From contig NC_134034.1 of NCBI RefSeq assembly GCF_964204645.1, positions 13,707,962-13,771,961 of the forward strand: a stretch of 64,000 nt of DNA, given 5' to 3'. The stretch comes from Tubulanus polymorphus. Taxonomy: Eukaryota > Nemertea > Palaeonemertea > Tubulaniformes > Tubulanidae. Under the pieces are notes generated by a model that did not search any database, was not told the DNA's origin, and was given only the letters and a program-made list of their open reading frames with translations. Shown one piece after another: positions 24,790 through 36,479 of the stretch (positions are counted from its first letter, which is position 1; each line of letters begins with the position of its first letter). Both the position numbers and the translations under genes were made by a program.

Positions 24790-27580
24790 GTGAGCTAACA
24801 GTAGAAGATCTAAACATCTGTAACAGATTGCGACAATCACAACATTCCTGTCAGACGACTTGACACGACACGTGACCGGTCACGTGTCGTCAATCGAACG
24901 GTACTGCGAAGTATTTCACGGGGCGATCGTTCGAGCGAAGGACGGTTTGTTGGATCGGTTGTTATTTTGTCGGTCTGTTTTATCGGCAGTCGTCTGATAG
25001 AATGATCACCCGAAGCTATCACGTTTTCTTGTCAAATAATAATAATTGTTCAGGACGCGATCCTCGCTATAGCTCGTGTCTGTTTAGGGAGGGAATGTTT
25101 CAGAATATTGTAAACACCAAGATGTGTGGGGGCTCGAAGACACAATGCCTTATATGGATCTCGGATTTTGAATCTCGATTTCAACAGGATTCAGTTGAAC
25201 AATGGTGAAATAGCGTGAACACTCTTATGTGGAGAAGATTTTTTAAGTTTAAAACCCACTTCGTTTTAAAAATTCTTTTTTTAATATGTAAAGTTAAGTG
25301 AATTACTTGTCGGATAGATTAGAATGTATTCTATACTTCAATGAAAGGTAGAGAGGTTTGATTATACACAATAACTCATTAACGGTCATATTGGTTAACA
25401 TTGAACTTCAACGGCTCGAAAGTTCTCACAAACTTCACGTGGTCAAATTTGTTAGAGAATTTCCAAGCAGCCACTTAATGATTTAGCATTATCGTCCGTC
25501 GTTATAGTCCGTTCGTAATCTCTGGGAGAAGCCACCACAAAGCTACGACTTAGGGCGAGAAGATTACAGTATGGCGTATTTAACAATGGAACTTAATCCA
25601 CGACAAAAGCTGTCTCTGGCAAGTGGATTTGGGCGTGAATGGGGCCCATCGGTTTGTGGCTTGGCAAAACCTCTTAATGACTATACGACGGTAGATATTC
25701 GACACGACCTGTCGGAGACCTCAAAGTATGAGGTGTTCTCCCCGGACACAAGCAGCAAACACACTTTTGACCCAGTCAGAAAATCAACGGAACGGAAATC
25801 ACGGGGTTTACGGAATCGCTTACTTCATTCGAGTTAGGACCCTATTCCTTTAACCTGCATTTTATTCCGCTCATCGTTAGGGGGTATATTCGACCTCAAA
25901 TGCCGTACAAAGGAATTCTTATTCGAGTGTAAGGTACCCTCAGTATCTACAGTACCTTTCAGCTTTCAAAATGGCGGCTGACCTGTCTGAAGCAAACTGC
26001 ACGAAAACATTTGATAATACAATTCACATTTATTACCTAATTGAACCCTAAAAAACCTGATTCTGGGTTCAAGGTTTAGTATAATAATAATCATTGTGAC
26101 AAGTCCCGGTTATACAAACTACATTTAAAGGGAAGGACATATTTTTTTTTCGCCTTGTCACGTTTCATTTTTCAAACGCGCGCCTGCCCGAATATCGATC
26201 CATTTCTAAGAGGACTCATCGCCTATTTACACAAAGGTGTTAACTTACCACCACGACGCGCGTCGCGAATCCGCTTCAAACATCCAGGTGTCGGGGCCCG
26301 GGTTCCGCCGCGCGAAAACTCCATTTCAATGAAAGCAAAACAAAACAACGCGTTCAGAAAATAGGAAAATAAAACCTGAACGCAAATTTCGACGATACCG
26401 CGTGAGAACCGTGTGAACGATTTCAATTTTCCGAGATTCTCAGCGCGAATGAGGGACGCGATGATATTTGATTTGTAATAACCCACGGTCGTGCCCTTTT
26501 CGGACAAAGACAGCATTTTTGTTCTTATTTCCGATGATTTTTTTTCGCGACGTTTTCATTTACGGAAATATCAGGGGTTGATCCAGAGAGAGTCCAAGTA
26601 CAAGTCCATCAAGACGCGACGAGTTCTTCAAAATTGGCCCCCGAATAAGACAAACAACGAAGGCCAAAAAATTCTTTACCATTTTCTATTTTTGTGTTTG
26701 TTTCAAAATTATGTCAATTAAGTAATTCTTTTGAATAATGGAAATCATGGTAAAGTTCGAAGTCGTAGTGCAAAGAAAAATGAGAAATAGGGTATCATCA
26801 TTTTGCCCTGGTTACAACGAACTAATTAGCCTTATAACGTATATTGCGCTTTTTCATCAAAAGATAAATTCTTCGAAAATATTTTCCAAATTTTCATCGC
26901 GCGTTGTTCTTCATTCTGACGCATTGTATAAAGCCCGGTAGTGATATTCTGGTAATGGAACCTGTTTTAACCTGGCTTCGTTCCTTCCTCTTTATCCGCC
27001 GGGTTGTTGATTTCTGTGACCTTCGGGTCAACGCATCGCGGCTCACGCCCGTTTTCGTGAAATAGCGATTCAAAGCAAATACGCTTTTTAACAAAAAAAC
27101 CCCGATCTCTCTCGCTGCACTCACTGCGCGCGCGCTGTGTTTTGATTGTACAATGCACAAACTGATCCGACCTCCTCCATACGGCTCTAGCGCGCCATAT
27201 AGCTTTTTACGTTGTTACGTTACGCGCCGTTCTTTAACGTAAAAAACAACGTCACCGGTCCGCGCACGTGCGATACGTTTTGTATATTCTAAATCGACGT
27301 TACGGCTTACGTTCTTCGTTATATAAATATTTGTTTTACGCGACACGACCGGCTCTGGGCCCGGTGACGCAGAACACGGTGCGTTTAATTCAGATGAAAT
27401 GGTTTTAAATGGCTGAGTTTTTTTCCAAAGCTGTACAGAATTTTTGCAAATACGAATATGCATAAAACGATACGTAGCCTTATTCTTGTAATTTTTTGCA
27501 TCTCGAAATAGGGATCATCCTCCCATCTTTTCATTTGTTAATTCATCTAATTTGGTGCCCCCGACCATGGAGTAATCATT
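24790..27580. other. Non-coding interval
   Basis: No gene recognised. ACACGTGACCGGTCACGTGT at 24870-24889 is a 20-base perfect palindrome, a possible E-box/CRE-like binding site. A CpG-rich patch lies at 26160-26320. Frames of up to 97 codons lack any recognisable domain. Confidence 0.4.
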
Positions 27581-27587
27581 TAACCTC

Positions 27588-27722
27588 CAAGCCCCGACAA
27601 ACCCACTACACCTGCCGATAATGAAACGGGAGGGGGAGGGGGGATTTTGAAATCGTAAATCGAGGTACAGATATAGTTGTGCGAGCAGCGGTCGAATTTT
27701 ACATCATTTTTGTTTAGGTACA
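27588..27722 (+). repeat. Dispersed repeat, 'GATATAGTTGTGTGATCGGC' family, longest + copy
   Basis: Runs from GACAAACCCACTACACCTGC through GATTTTGAAATCGTAAATCG and AGGTACAGATATAGTTGTGC to CGGTCGAATTTTACATC. It shares block order with the copies at 10136-10225 and, inverted, 17065-17190 and 35390-35487. Confidence 0.6.
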
Positions 27723-27910
27723 TAGGGTGGAAATGACTGTTTCGCGTTTCGTTCCCGGCAGGTGTGGTGGTTATATAAGAGAAACACAAAATAAGCATAA
27801 ATCAATCGAATGAATAGAGGGAAAATCATCCGCCATATTTCGAAATAGTACCATCGTGCAAGATGAATGAAATTGAATTGCAGGATATCGACAAATTGAA
27901 ATAGAGCATC

Positions 27911-27995
27911 GACACACGTCAGGTCAGATGCATGAAATAATTCTTCAAAAACGTATAATGATATAATGAATATTTCTGTCGAGTGCTTACGAATT
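27911..27995 (-). repeat. Inverted partner of the 29868-29953 sequence
   Basis: On the - strand it reads ATTCGTAAGCACTCGACAGA and continues to TTTCATGCATCTGACCTGAC. It is about 93% identical to the + strand at 29868-29953. In both copies the shared stretch is open in the same frame (RKHSTEI.IISLYVFEELFH). The 191-codon - strand frame around it (28279-27704) has no recognised domain. Confidence 0.8.
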
Positions 27996-28854
27996 GGAAT
28001 ACTGACGCGTGTGAGTGAAAGCTCGAATGGTAAATATCTCGAGTTGTTCAACACGATTGAATTCATCTGCCCTATGTCACGTATTAGGTATCGCTCTTGT
28101 GCTCTCTGACCCAGGTGAAACTGGCCCTTCAACGAAGGCCGATAAAAGCCTCCTCGACCGAGAGTACCTTTGTTTACTCCTATTTCAAAATTTTCAGATG
28201 TAAAATAGTACAAACCACTGAGCTGTTGTATACATCGAAAACTATTTTGTGTAATTGGAATATTCGAGGGAGATGCCACGTGTAATTTTTGTCATCTTTG
28301 ATTATTCCTTCAAAGATAAGTTAGGATAATTAATTTATCTCCTATTATTTCCACGGTATGTACAGGGAAAATAATTTTGTTAACAAATAAATGCAAAAAT
28401 GGAAAATAAAGGCATCTAAAAAAATAAAACATGGTTATTTCTAGTATTCACAATACAGAAGGGTTTTTTATATGAACCGTTTGTTTATAAGTTTCACTAA
28501 TTAGAAATTTGAGTTGCTCTTTTGGCTTTAGTTAGTGTTAGGTTTGAAGATACTTGGTTCGATAGCGATTTCCAATGCGGTGTTCCTAGACCAAGATATA
28601 GAGCCAAGAAACAACGTAGAAGTCCAATTACGAAATTGAGATTTAATGAATCGTAGTGTAATGATTCAGAGAAGTGACCGCGGAACTGGCCGGAGATCGG
28701 ACGCGGGTCTCGTACGTAAGAATGCAAGCGCACTAACCAGAAAACCAATAGAACCAGACCATTAAGCCAGTAGTTATTCAACTTGTTGCTGATGGGTAAC
28801 ACTAGATCAAAGTTTTTCTTAATATGTTTGAATTTGGTTTCGCGAATTCGGTCA

Positions 28855-28964
28855 GGACCCGGTTTCACAAAAACGGTTAAATCTTTAAATATATTTAACT
28901 TCTATATCGATTCACTTTACCTTAAATCGAATTAGGAGTTCAAACGTTTTGTGAAACTGGGCCC
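28855..28964. repeat. Fold-back element with GGACCCGGTTTCACAAAAACG ends
   Basis: The left end GACCCGGTTTCACAAAAACG pairs with the right end CGTTTTGTGAAACTGGGCCC. Total length about 110 bases. The element at 59560-59670 (GGGCCCAGTTTCACAAAAAGC...TTTTTGCGAAACTTGACCC) is of the same type. Confidence 0.75.
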
Positions 28965-29017
28965 AGTGGGGAATAATCAAAAACTTAAGAAATCTTATGT
29001 ATGCCCAACACGAATAC

Positions 29018-29783
29018 GATAAGATAAGATAAGATATTTATTTCACTCCAACCATAAGAATGGTACGTGGAGGCAAGATTGAATACAAAATATGGAATAT
29101 AAAAATTTACAAAACATGAACAGAATTATATACATATATACAAAACAAAATAGGAATTAACAAAATTTAATATCTAACTTTCAGTAATAAAACTATTTAC
29201 AAACAAAGCAAGTACAGAGATTGAATTATATACAGCAAGATATATCACACGTATATACACAATTCACTGGAGGGATTTGTATAAACTTAAACCTAACTGG
29301 ATAAATTTAGCTAATTGTGGGGTAGGATTCCTTAATATTTCCAAGTTTCTGGACATACTTAAATGGATGGAATTATCACGCAGATCACTTAGCAAAGTGC
29401 AGTCATAAATGAAGTGAAGCTCATCTCCTACGGTGTTACAGGCAGGGCACAGTCTTTCACTTCGGTCTATATGAGCGTTCGATCGATTATTTACCGGTAA
29501 TAAATAGGAACCAATTCTGAATTCGAATAAGCTATGCACAAGACTTCCGTCAAGTTGAGTTATATATTTTTCAAGCCTAACATCGTTCTTATATAGTTTG
29601 AAATTAACATACTGCTGATCGTCATTCACTTTTTGAAGCATTTCTTGTACGTGTTGGTCACGGAGGACTTGTTTCACGTACTTGGAGAGCGTTTTATAAT
29701 GTTCCGTGTATTGCTGTAACCATATGTAAGATAAGCCAATGTCGTCAAATATTTTCTTTATATACGATAAATGCTAATCGTAG
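29018..29783 (-). mobile_element. 5'-truncated non-LTR retrotransposon (LINE), ORF2 C-terminus and 3' end
   Basis: On the - strand an open frame from about 29783 to TAA/TAG at 29264 gives a typical LINE ORF2 tail: IFDDIGLSYIWLQQY, a region with LFEFRIGSYLLPV, then the zinc-finger-like ERLCPACNTVGDELHFIYDC. Reverse transcriptase proper is missing, so the copy is truncated at its 5' end. The 3' end is a (ATCTT)n-type tail, seen on + as GATAAGATAAGATAAGATA at 29020-29038. The adjoining 3' UTR (TTATTTCACTCCAACCATAAGAATGGTACGTGGAGGCAAG) matches the sequence near the right edge of the window (63620-63668). The clade is uncertain (CR1/L2-like is a guess). The frame is intact for about 170 residues, so the insertion is not very old. 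Confidence 0.82.
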
Positions 29784-29867
29784 CGCCAACTTGTTTTACA
29801 AAGTGGAACTAACCGTTCGACTCGCGTCGCCACCTCGCGGATAATTCCCGAACTATTCAATTCGTAA

Positions 29868-29953
29868 GCACTCGACAGAAATATCCATTATATCACTATA
29901 CGTTTTTGAAGAATTATTTCACGCATCTGACCTGAAGTATGTCGATATCTCTT
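29868..29953 (+). repeat. + strand partner of the inverted duplicate at 27911-27995
   Basis: ATTCGTAAGCACTCGACAGAAATATCCATT continues to CATCTGACCTGAAGTATGTCGAT. The in-frame peptide RKHSTEISIISLYVFEELFH is shared with the - strand copy and stops soon after (ATCTCTTAA). Several of the differences are at third codon positions. Confidence 0.8.
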
Positions 29954-30399
29954 AAACTTTCTTACAATCGATTCTGATTCGATAATTCTTTGGAAATTTG
30001 CGCGCATGTAAAGCAAGCCGCGGTGACGACGGTTTTTTCGTTTCGAATTTTCAAATGTAACGGGTTTAGACGGTTCAAACCGCTTGTTTCAAATCGCAAA
30101 TGATATTGACATTAAACAAGAGAAAAATCGATACAATCACCTGTCAAAATATGGATTTATCTAAAACTCTTTAGCCATCAGCTGTTAGTTCAAAATCATC
30201 ACCTTGAGTGAAGTGTGTTTGCAGATGACAAATGTAATCACTCAGACTAACGATTGTATATATTTTGTGAAATATTAGGGGGAGCGCGGGGGGGGGGAGC
30301 GAAAGGGGGAGAAATGATAGATACTTTAACACCGATACGACACTGGTCAGTGTAACTCCTGACTCACCAGTGCTCTATCGAATATAAATGAGAATTTTA

Positions 30400-30468
30400 A
30401 TTTTAATAAATTTCGAACTTGAGACCTGGTGGTTCTCCACTCGACCAACTGAGCTAACTGCACAGGAC
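30400..30468 (-). mobile_element. tRNA-derived sequence, probable SINE head or tRNA pseudogene
   Basis: On the - strand GTCCTGTGCAGTTAGCTCAGTTGGTCGAGTGGAGAACCACCAGGTCTCAAGTTCGAAATTTA has a good RNA polymerase III A box (TAGCTCAGTTGGTCGAGTGG) and a B-box-like AGTTCGAAATT at tRNA spacing. The acceptor stem does not close and the 3' side is AT-rich, so it is not a working tRNA. Confidence 0.6.
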
Positions 30469-30876
30469 ATCGTAGCTCTCAAAATATATTCGCTATATAA
30501 TCTATTATTCAACGATTAAGTTTTTACCTGTGGTGATTTTGCTGTGGTATTATAGAAGTGTCAATAAATCAACACAATTTGAGGTCAGTTTTAGTTTATT
30601 GCAAGTTATAAAATCATTGCACAGGGCAAAAACATTACGATAAAGTCCAATAAAGTGGAATAGTTGTATCGAGATCCGATCAGTGATTGAATAAACAGAA
30701 ACAATACAACAGTCATTTATGGTGCTATATCATTTTAGTAAACGATTTGATACTTTTTTTCTAATGAATATCGCGCCAAATTGAGCAAAGTTTTACCTGT
30801 CGACCAGAAACGCTTATGTAGACAGGTTTCATCGGGATTTTGCCAGAAGTATCTCTAGGTATGAATTAGTTTCTCT

Positions 30877-30986
30877 GGGTCCAGTTCCACAGTTCCGAGT
30901 TAAGATTTAACTCTGAGTTAAATCACTGAAAATGAACTAACTTTAACTCAGAGTTAACTCTAACTCACAACTGTGGAACTGGGTCC
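30877..30986. repeat. Fold-back element with GGGTCCAGTTCCACAGTT ends
   Basis: The left end GGGTCCAGTTCCACAGTTCCGAGTTAAGA and the right end AACTCACAACTGTGGAACTGGGTCC are inverted repeats. Inner GAGTTAA/TTAACTC blocks also pair. The outer 18 bases are the same CCAGTTCCACAGTT core found in the 39-bp and 32-bp minisatellites. Confidence 0.75.
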
Positions 30987-30989
30987 TGG

Positions 30990-33900
30990 TTATGAAAAAC
31001 GGGACGCACATATACTAAAAGAAAATGCAATTGAGAGCGATTACGTATCCACGTATAGCTCGTTCACACGGCATACTCTCTGAAGTGGGCAAGGCTTGTG
31101 TTGGTGTAATGGTCATTAGAACGGGTGTCTGAAGCCATCTGCTATACCGTCACGTTTTTCATCTGTTGCAAAGTGCTTTTTGATTCCATTGATTTTTACT
31201 TTAGGTTAAATAAGCTACACGTAGTTGTTATAGTGAAACAGACAGGTGCGCGCTCTCCAGTACCTTCCTATAATTTATTACGAATCGACATCTATAACGA
31301 CGATTATTATATATAAAACTCGGGGAGCTCTTGATATTTTGCTGGATTATTAGTCGAGATGAGTGGTTAGAGTACGAGAAAGAGAGAGATTTTTAATGAA
31401 AGCTACCAGAAGTTAGAAGGAGATGCTACCAGTGCGACAGGTTCACCGTATTAAACCGATTATTGTAAATGCTTTTTGGGACCTCTTTAAAAGATCTCTT
31501 CTAAGTTCGAGCCAGGGATTAGCCCTGTGTTCTTCTGAATACATATCTGTAGTCTGTCGATACATTGGTATGATAATTTTTTGGAGAGTGCCGGAGCAGT
31601 TTAGAAAACCAATCCGCACCAAGATTTTTCCAAGGTGATTGGCACAAATTAGCGTAGGCCTATAGATGGATGACCGTTTCAGCAAGAAGCTCGATGTCTT
31701 TTCTGAAATCTTCACTGAAAGCCTTTCTGTGAAGTGATTCTCGTAACCGACGAAAAAGAAGGCACTCACTTGGAAAATTGGACTCCATGCTATCATTGAC
31801 TCAGGGACTGTTTTTCCGGCCCCACATTCGACTGAGCGCCGAGAAGGCCCGTATTATAAAGATGCTACTTCTATCCGATGTGAATAGCTTATGCACTGCA
31901 CGTTACAGAGGCTGACTGCCTATTCGGGACCACCATCCGACTCCTAACTGCTTATTCGCGCCTTCCTTCGTCTGGTAGATATTGAGTACCAGTCCCGGAC
32001 ACTACTGAACAGTCTAAACGTGAGATAGGTATAATGATGCCAGAATATCAAGTTATCTGGGGCGGCAAAGATGGATGCCTATGAGCACTAGGGTGTATAA
32101 AATCATGGTGGCATGAACCAACTCATACATTGATCCAGGCCATACTTCTAAATGAACAGAAGTACATCACGATAAATAGCTATTCTTACTTATTATTTAT
32201 ACCTTTCTGTCCATTTCTTATTTAACTTTCCGTCCAATTCCCATTCCGCCATCGGCAATTATCCCATTTATCAAAATCAAACCCCCTCGGAGTCCATTGT
32301 TGTCGTTTTTCTTAACTACGCCTTATTTTATGTAATAGTGATTACTATATTTTTGCATTGTACGTTTTAGTAAAGAACTTAGACTTAATGATTTAAAAAT
32401 CTTATCGCGCTGCTAAACCTCCATTTCGATGGCACCAGCAGCGGAAAACTAATTCTGTTCTATTCGTGATTCGTTATATCCATCACTCCTATGAAGGCAG
32501 ATGGATCTATATGATACGTAACAATAGTTTACAATTCATTTATATATCGGGATGACGCCCGAACGACAGGGAGGGGTACAGACATCACAGGTGGAATTCG
32601 GCACCAGCTTTCGCACGGAAATGTAAACGTATATTTTTTTCATATATCAAAGGCTTTTTACAAATTCAATAAACTTTTCAAAAAAAAAATAGATAGAATC
32701 GTCGCTGATTTTGTTCCTATCAATTACAGGGAACACGAGTGCGGACGCCGCGACTTGAGTTTCGCACCAGTTCAGACCCGTTAGGTTAGAACTGTTTTCT
32801 TTTTGTAATTCGTTTTTCGATCACCTGTCGAACTAAACCGTCGTGTCTGTGTGTTTGTACCTGTGCGCACACGGGAAAAAAAAACTCAAAACCCCAAACG
32901 CCGTCCGGCGAAAACTAAACCTATTAATCATAAAAAGGCCTTTTTGTCAGCCGGACGAATCGAGGCAAGTGTTCTTCGTTTGAATACGCGCTAATTGCAT
33001 TTGTCTAACCGGGCTAGACCTTACAAATCGGGAGCAGTTTCGGCAGATGTTTCGTGAGACAGGCCCCGCGTTGCAGACGATCTAGCTAAACTTTTCCATT
33101 GAACGCACAATCGAAGTAAGAACAAGAGACGTAATGTAAAAATGATTACAAAAAAAAACACGCCGTGAATGACGGAGATATGGATCGGCTGTGTTTGAAC
33201 AGAGAGAGAGAGAGAAAGAAGCTGCCATTTACGTGTTTGTGTTTGGTATATGTTTGTACTGCAAGAACGCAAGGTGCGACGTCCTCGGTATAATAGCCGA
33301 TGAACCTGCGATCGAGTGCACGACGACGGCCAGCGCTCGATCTCCGAGTCGGGCAGAAGGTGGGTGCAACCTGCAGATGGAAATGTGTTCGAGCAGAAAA
33401 GAGTTCTTAAAAATCTAAAACCGGCGACGATGGCATCGTTTAAACTGTCTGCGCTGTGAGGAGAAATAAACGCGCACCGTTCACCTGGTCGAGTGCGCTC
33501 AAACTATCGTCAGAAAACACCAAACGTCTGTCCGTAAATCTCAAAAACAAATATGTCTTGTCGGGTGCGTGTTGAGAGGATGCTTTAAATAAGAGAAAAG
33601 TTCTAAAGCCGAGGCCCGGTTCGAGAAAAGGCGCGCGAAAACCTGGACGCGGAGCTCTCCGATTGCGCGCCGCACGTCAGAGCATAAATTCGTATTTCCC
33701 TCCAGTCAACTTGAAACGCATGCGCACCGCCGATCGGCTGCCTTTGTCGTGTGTGAACAAGCTATCGGCCTTTGTTTCCGTGTGAAATTCGCACGCGAAT
33801 ATTTTTGCCGTGAAATGGTAGCCGTCGGGCGGACGCCACCTCCTTGATAACAACCGCGTTCGGTTAACCTTACCGGTACTAATAGTTAGGAATATATTAG

Positions 33901-35070
33901 GTTAATAATTATCGAATTTGATGTAAGAAATAAATGGTTTTAGAGTTGAGAGAAATTTCCATTCAAAAACATTGAATGGTGTTGTATCTACAAACGCGTT
34001 CGCGTGGCCTCGCGTTCAAGGGCAATATCTCCTGAACAGACCTAGGGTTTAAAAGAGCATCACAAATGGTTCTAGAAATAATTCAAACTATATTTAGTTA
34101 AACATATTCTTACAAAGTAGGATTTCCGAAAGAGACATTCAAATTCGGTTTTGAATTTCAAATTCCCGTGTCTCAAAAAGCGAGTTTTTAAGATAAAGCC
34201 TTGTAGTGGTTCTACGACTTTTTCTAAAGATAACCGATTAATATAGAATATCATCTTTACTCAATCAATGATTCAGATAAACTATGAGTAGGAGTTTATT
34301 TTTAAAGATAGGCAACAACCATTTCTAAACCGCCTCTTATAGATTATTCGTATTTGACGAGGAACTGTTTATTTAGTCGACAGAGTTTCGTTTTATATTG
34401 TTACATTTTTCAGTCTATTCAATAAACAAACAATGATATTTGCGCAGTCTCTCAAAGAAACGACGATTCTTGTAGGATAATTTTCGACACAACATTTCGT
34501 AAATATGGATGAGATGAATTTCACTTGTGAGCAAAACTATGTTAACAAACGGCTGCTTTAAATGATAGCGGACGCAAGCTTTACTTCTTGCTCGGAACAT
34601 AAGAAGCCAAATTCTTTACCCTACCGCGCTTCCAACGAAATCGAAGCGCATCTTGTGCAAAAATGTCAGCATATATTTTTAAAGATATCATTTACAATTT
34701 TCAACTATTTCAAGTGGATGAAATAAGTACTCTCGCAGTCTCCCAGCAGTCGCAGCTATCACCTTCCACGCGTATAAACGCGCGGCGCCATTTTGTTTTG
34801 TTATGTTTTTTTGAAGAATTATCCGTCAACTCTCAACGCGTGAGTGACGTAGGGGACGTTATATAATAGCATATCCCGTTATACGCTAATGAAAACTAGA
34901 ATTATCACATAAATGACCGTCGTATCGAATCTAAGAAAGCTCGGATGACATCGTTCTTGATTCTTGGAATATTCGTTTCAGTTAAATCCACTTCTGGGGC
35001 GGTGTTTGGGGGGGGGGGTGCAGGAGGCGTATGCTTTCCCTATAATTTTAGTCTCAACACACTGATCACC
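30990..35070. other. Non-coding interval
   Basis: No gene recognised. A GA microsatellite lies at 33200-33219. A CpG-rich patch at 33290-33840 could be a distant promoter but no exon follows. A G-run lies at 35009-35018. The frame at 31796-31443 (- strand, 117 codons) has no recognisable domain. Confidence 0.4.
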
Positions 35071-35078
35071 ATTTCTGA

Positions 35079-35346
35079 TTACAGCTGAAATGATGTGGCT
35101 ATCCCCATAAAGGCCCCTTTGACATCATCTACATAGAGGAAATTGACAAATCTTGAAACATATAGGTTTGTGCAGGCGTCCCTATGGTTAACCCAATCTT
35201 CTACAAGTGATGGCTTAATCGACAAAATCTTGCATGATACAAAGTATGAGCCGATTGAAATAGATGTCCTTCCCGCGGGTTTATAGCTATCCACATTATT
35301 CCCCCATGGCCATCGAATTAATAAATATTTTGGTCTATAAACCCGT
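35079..35346 (-). CDS. Possible terminal exon, lectin-like (weak)
   Basis: A strong acceptor (TTTGTTCGTCTACATATTTTCTAG) precedes an 88-residue open frame that ends at TAA. It includes GRTSISIGSYFVSCKILSI, a second Cys (RDACTNLYVSRFVNFLYVDD) and a hydrophobic end. The spacing of Cys and strands recalls the second half of a fucolectin-type domain, and the phase at the acceptor would be 2. No partner exon identified. Confidence 0.28.
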
Positions 35347-35389
35347 CTAGAAAATATGTAGACGAACAAAAGCCGACACATATCCCAAT

Positions 35390-35487
35390 TATGTACTTCA
35401 ATTTAAACACAAACTTCTGTAGTTTCGACCGTCGATCGCACAACTATATCTGTACTTCGATAGGTGTGGTGGGTTTGTCAAAGGACA
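35390..35487 (-). repeat. Dispersed repeat, 'GATATAGTTGTGTGATCGGC' family, inverted copy
   Basis: ATGTACTTCAATTTAAACACAAA, then TTCGACCGTCGATCGCACAACTATATCTGTACTTCGATA, then GGTGTGGTGGGTTTGTC. It parallels 17065-17190 and is the reverse complement of 27588-27722. Confidence 0.6.
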
Positions 35488-35875
35488 CCAAAATCAAATA
35501 AAGGATTTTTCCCTATTTCAAGATGAAAAAAGTCTATGTCGCGTGTATCCAGACAATACAAGGATTCGCTTGGTAATGATTTTTGTATTTATATCGTAGT
35601 GACGACAGATGTTTGTATATTTGTAATCGTTCATAAGTCGAGGCGGCCACTTTCCCGTAACGCCGTGTTTCACATAGCGAACTCTACTCGCTGCTAATTG
35701 GAATTTTGTGTAACTGCATCGTCGGTTGTATCAAATGTCACATGATTTCTGTGTCTCACTCTCTCCTCTGCACTAAGCTTGTAAGCGATCTCTGATTCAT
35801 TCGTGGCAGGAAATTCCAGAATCCATTCACAATGGTTCATCTTGAAGAGAAACGGGAAAAACAAAATAATTCGCG

Positions 35876-36440
35876 CCCGGTTCCGCAGTTGTGTGGGTTC
35901 AATTTGACTCAGTTCCACAGTTGTGTGGGTTTAATTTGACTCAGTTCCACAGTTGTGTGGGTTTAATTTGACTCAGTTCCACAGTTGTGTGGGTTTAATT
36001 TGACTCAGTTCCACAGTTGTGTGGGTTTAATTTGACTCAGTTCCACAGTTGTGTGGGTTTAATTTGACTCAGTTCCACAGTTGTGTGGGTTCAATTTGAC
36101 TCAGTTCCACAGTTGTGTGGGTTTAATTTGACTCAGTTCCACAGTTGTGTGGGTTTAATTTGACTCAGTTCCACAGTTGTGTGGGTTTAATTTGACTCTA
36201 AACCCAGTTCCACAGTTGTGTGGGTTTACCGATGTCTTTGGACACATTTTCACAGTTGTGTGGGTTTAATTTTACTCTCAACCCAGTTCCACAGTTGTGT
36301 GGGTTTACCGATGTCTTTGGACACATTTCCACAGTTGTGGGGGTTTTATTTGACTCTAAACCCAGTTCCACAGTTGTGTGGGTTTAATTTGACTCTGAAT
36401 CCAGTTCCACAACTGTTGTTGGAGTTTAATTTGAATTTAG
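35876..36440. repeat. 32-bp minisatellite GACTCAGTTCCACAGTTGTGTGGGTTTAATTT, about 9-10 copies, then longer variants
   Basis: GACTC recurs at exact 32-base steps from 35906 to about 36197. Units then lengthen to 43-50 bases (GACTCTAAACCCAGTTCC and an ACCGATGTCTTTGGACACATTT insert present twice). It shares its core with the 39-bp array at 20590-20890, so one sequence has been amplified independently with two periods. Confidence 0.92.
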
Positions 36441-36479
36441 ACTCAGGTCAGTTCCACGCATGGATTTAATTCGACCTTG

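Noticed and set aside
32590-32606. GAATTCGGCACCAG resembling a cDNA-library adapter (GAATTCGGCACGAG)
   Set aside because: One base differs and there is no vector sequence around it; most likely chance.
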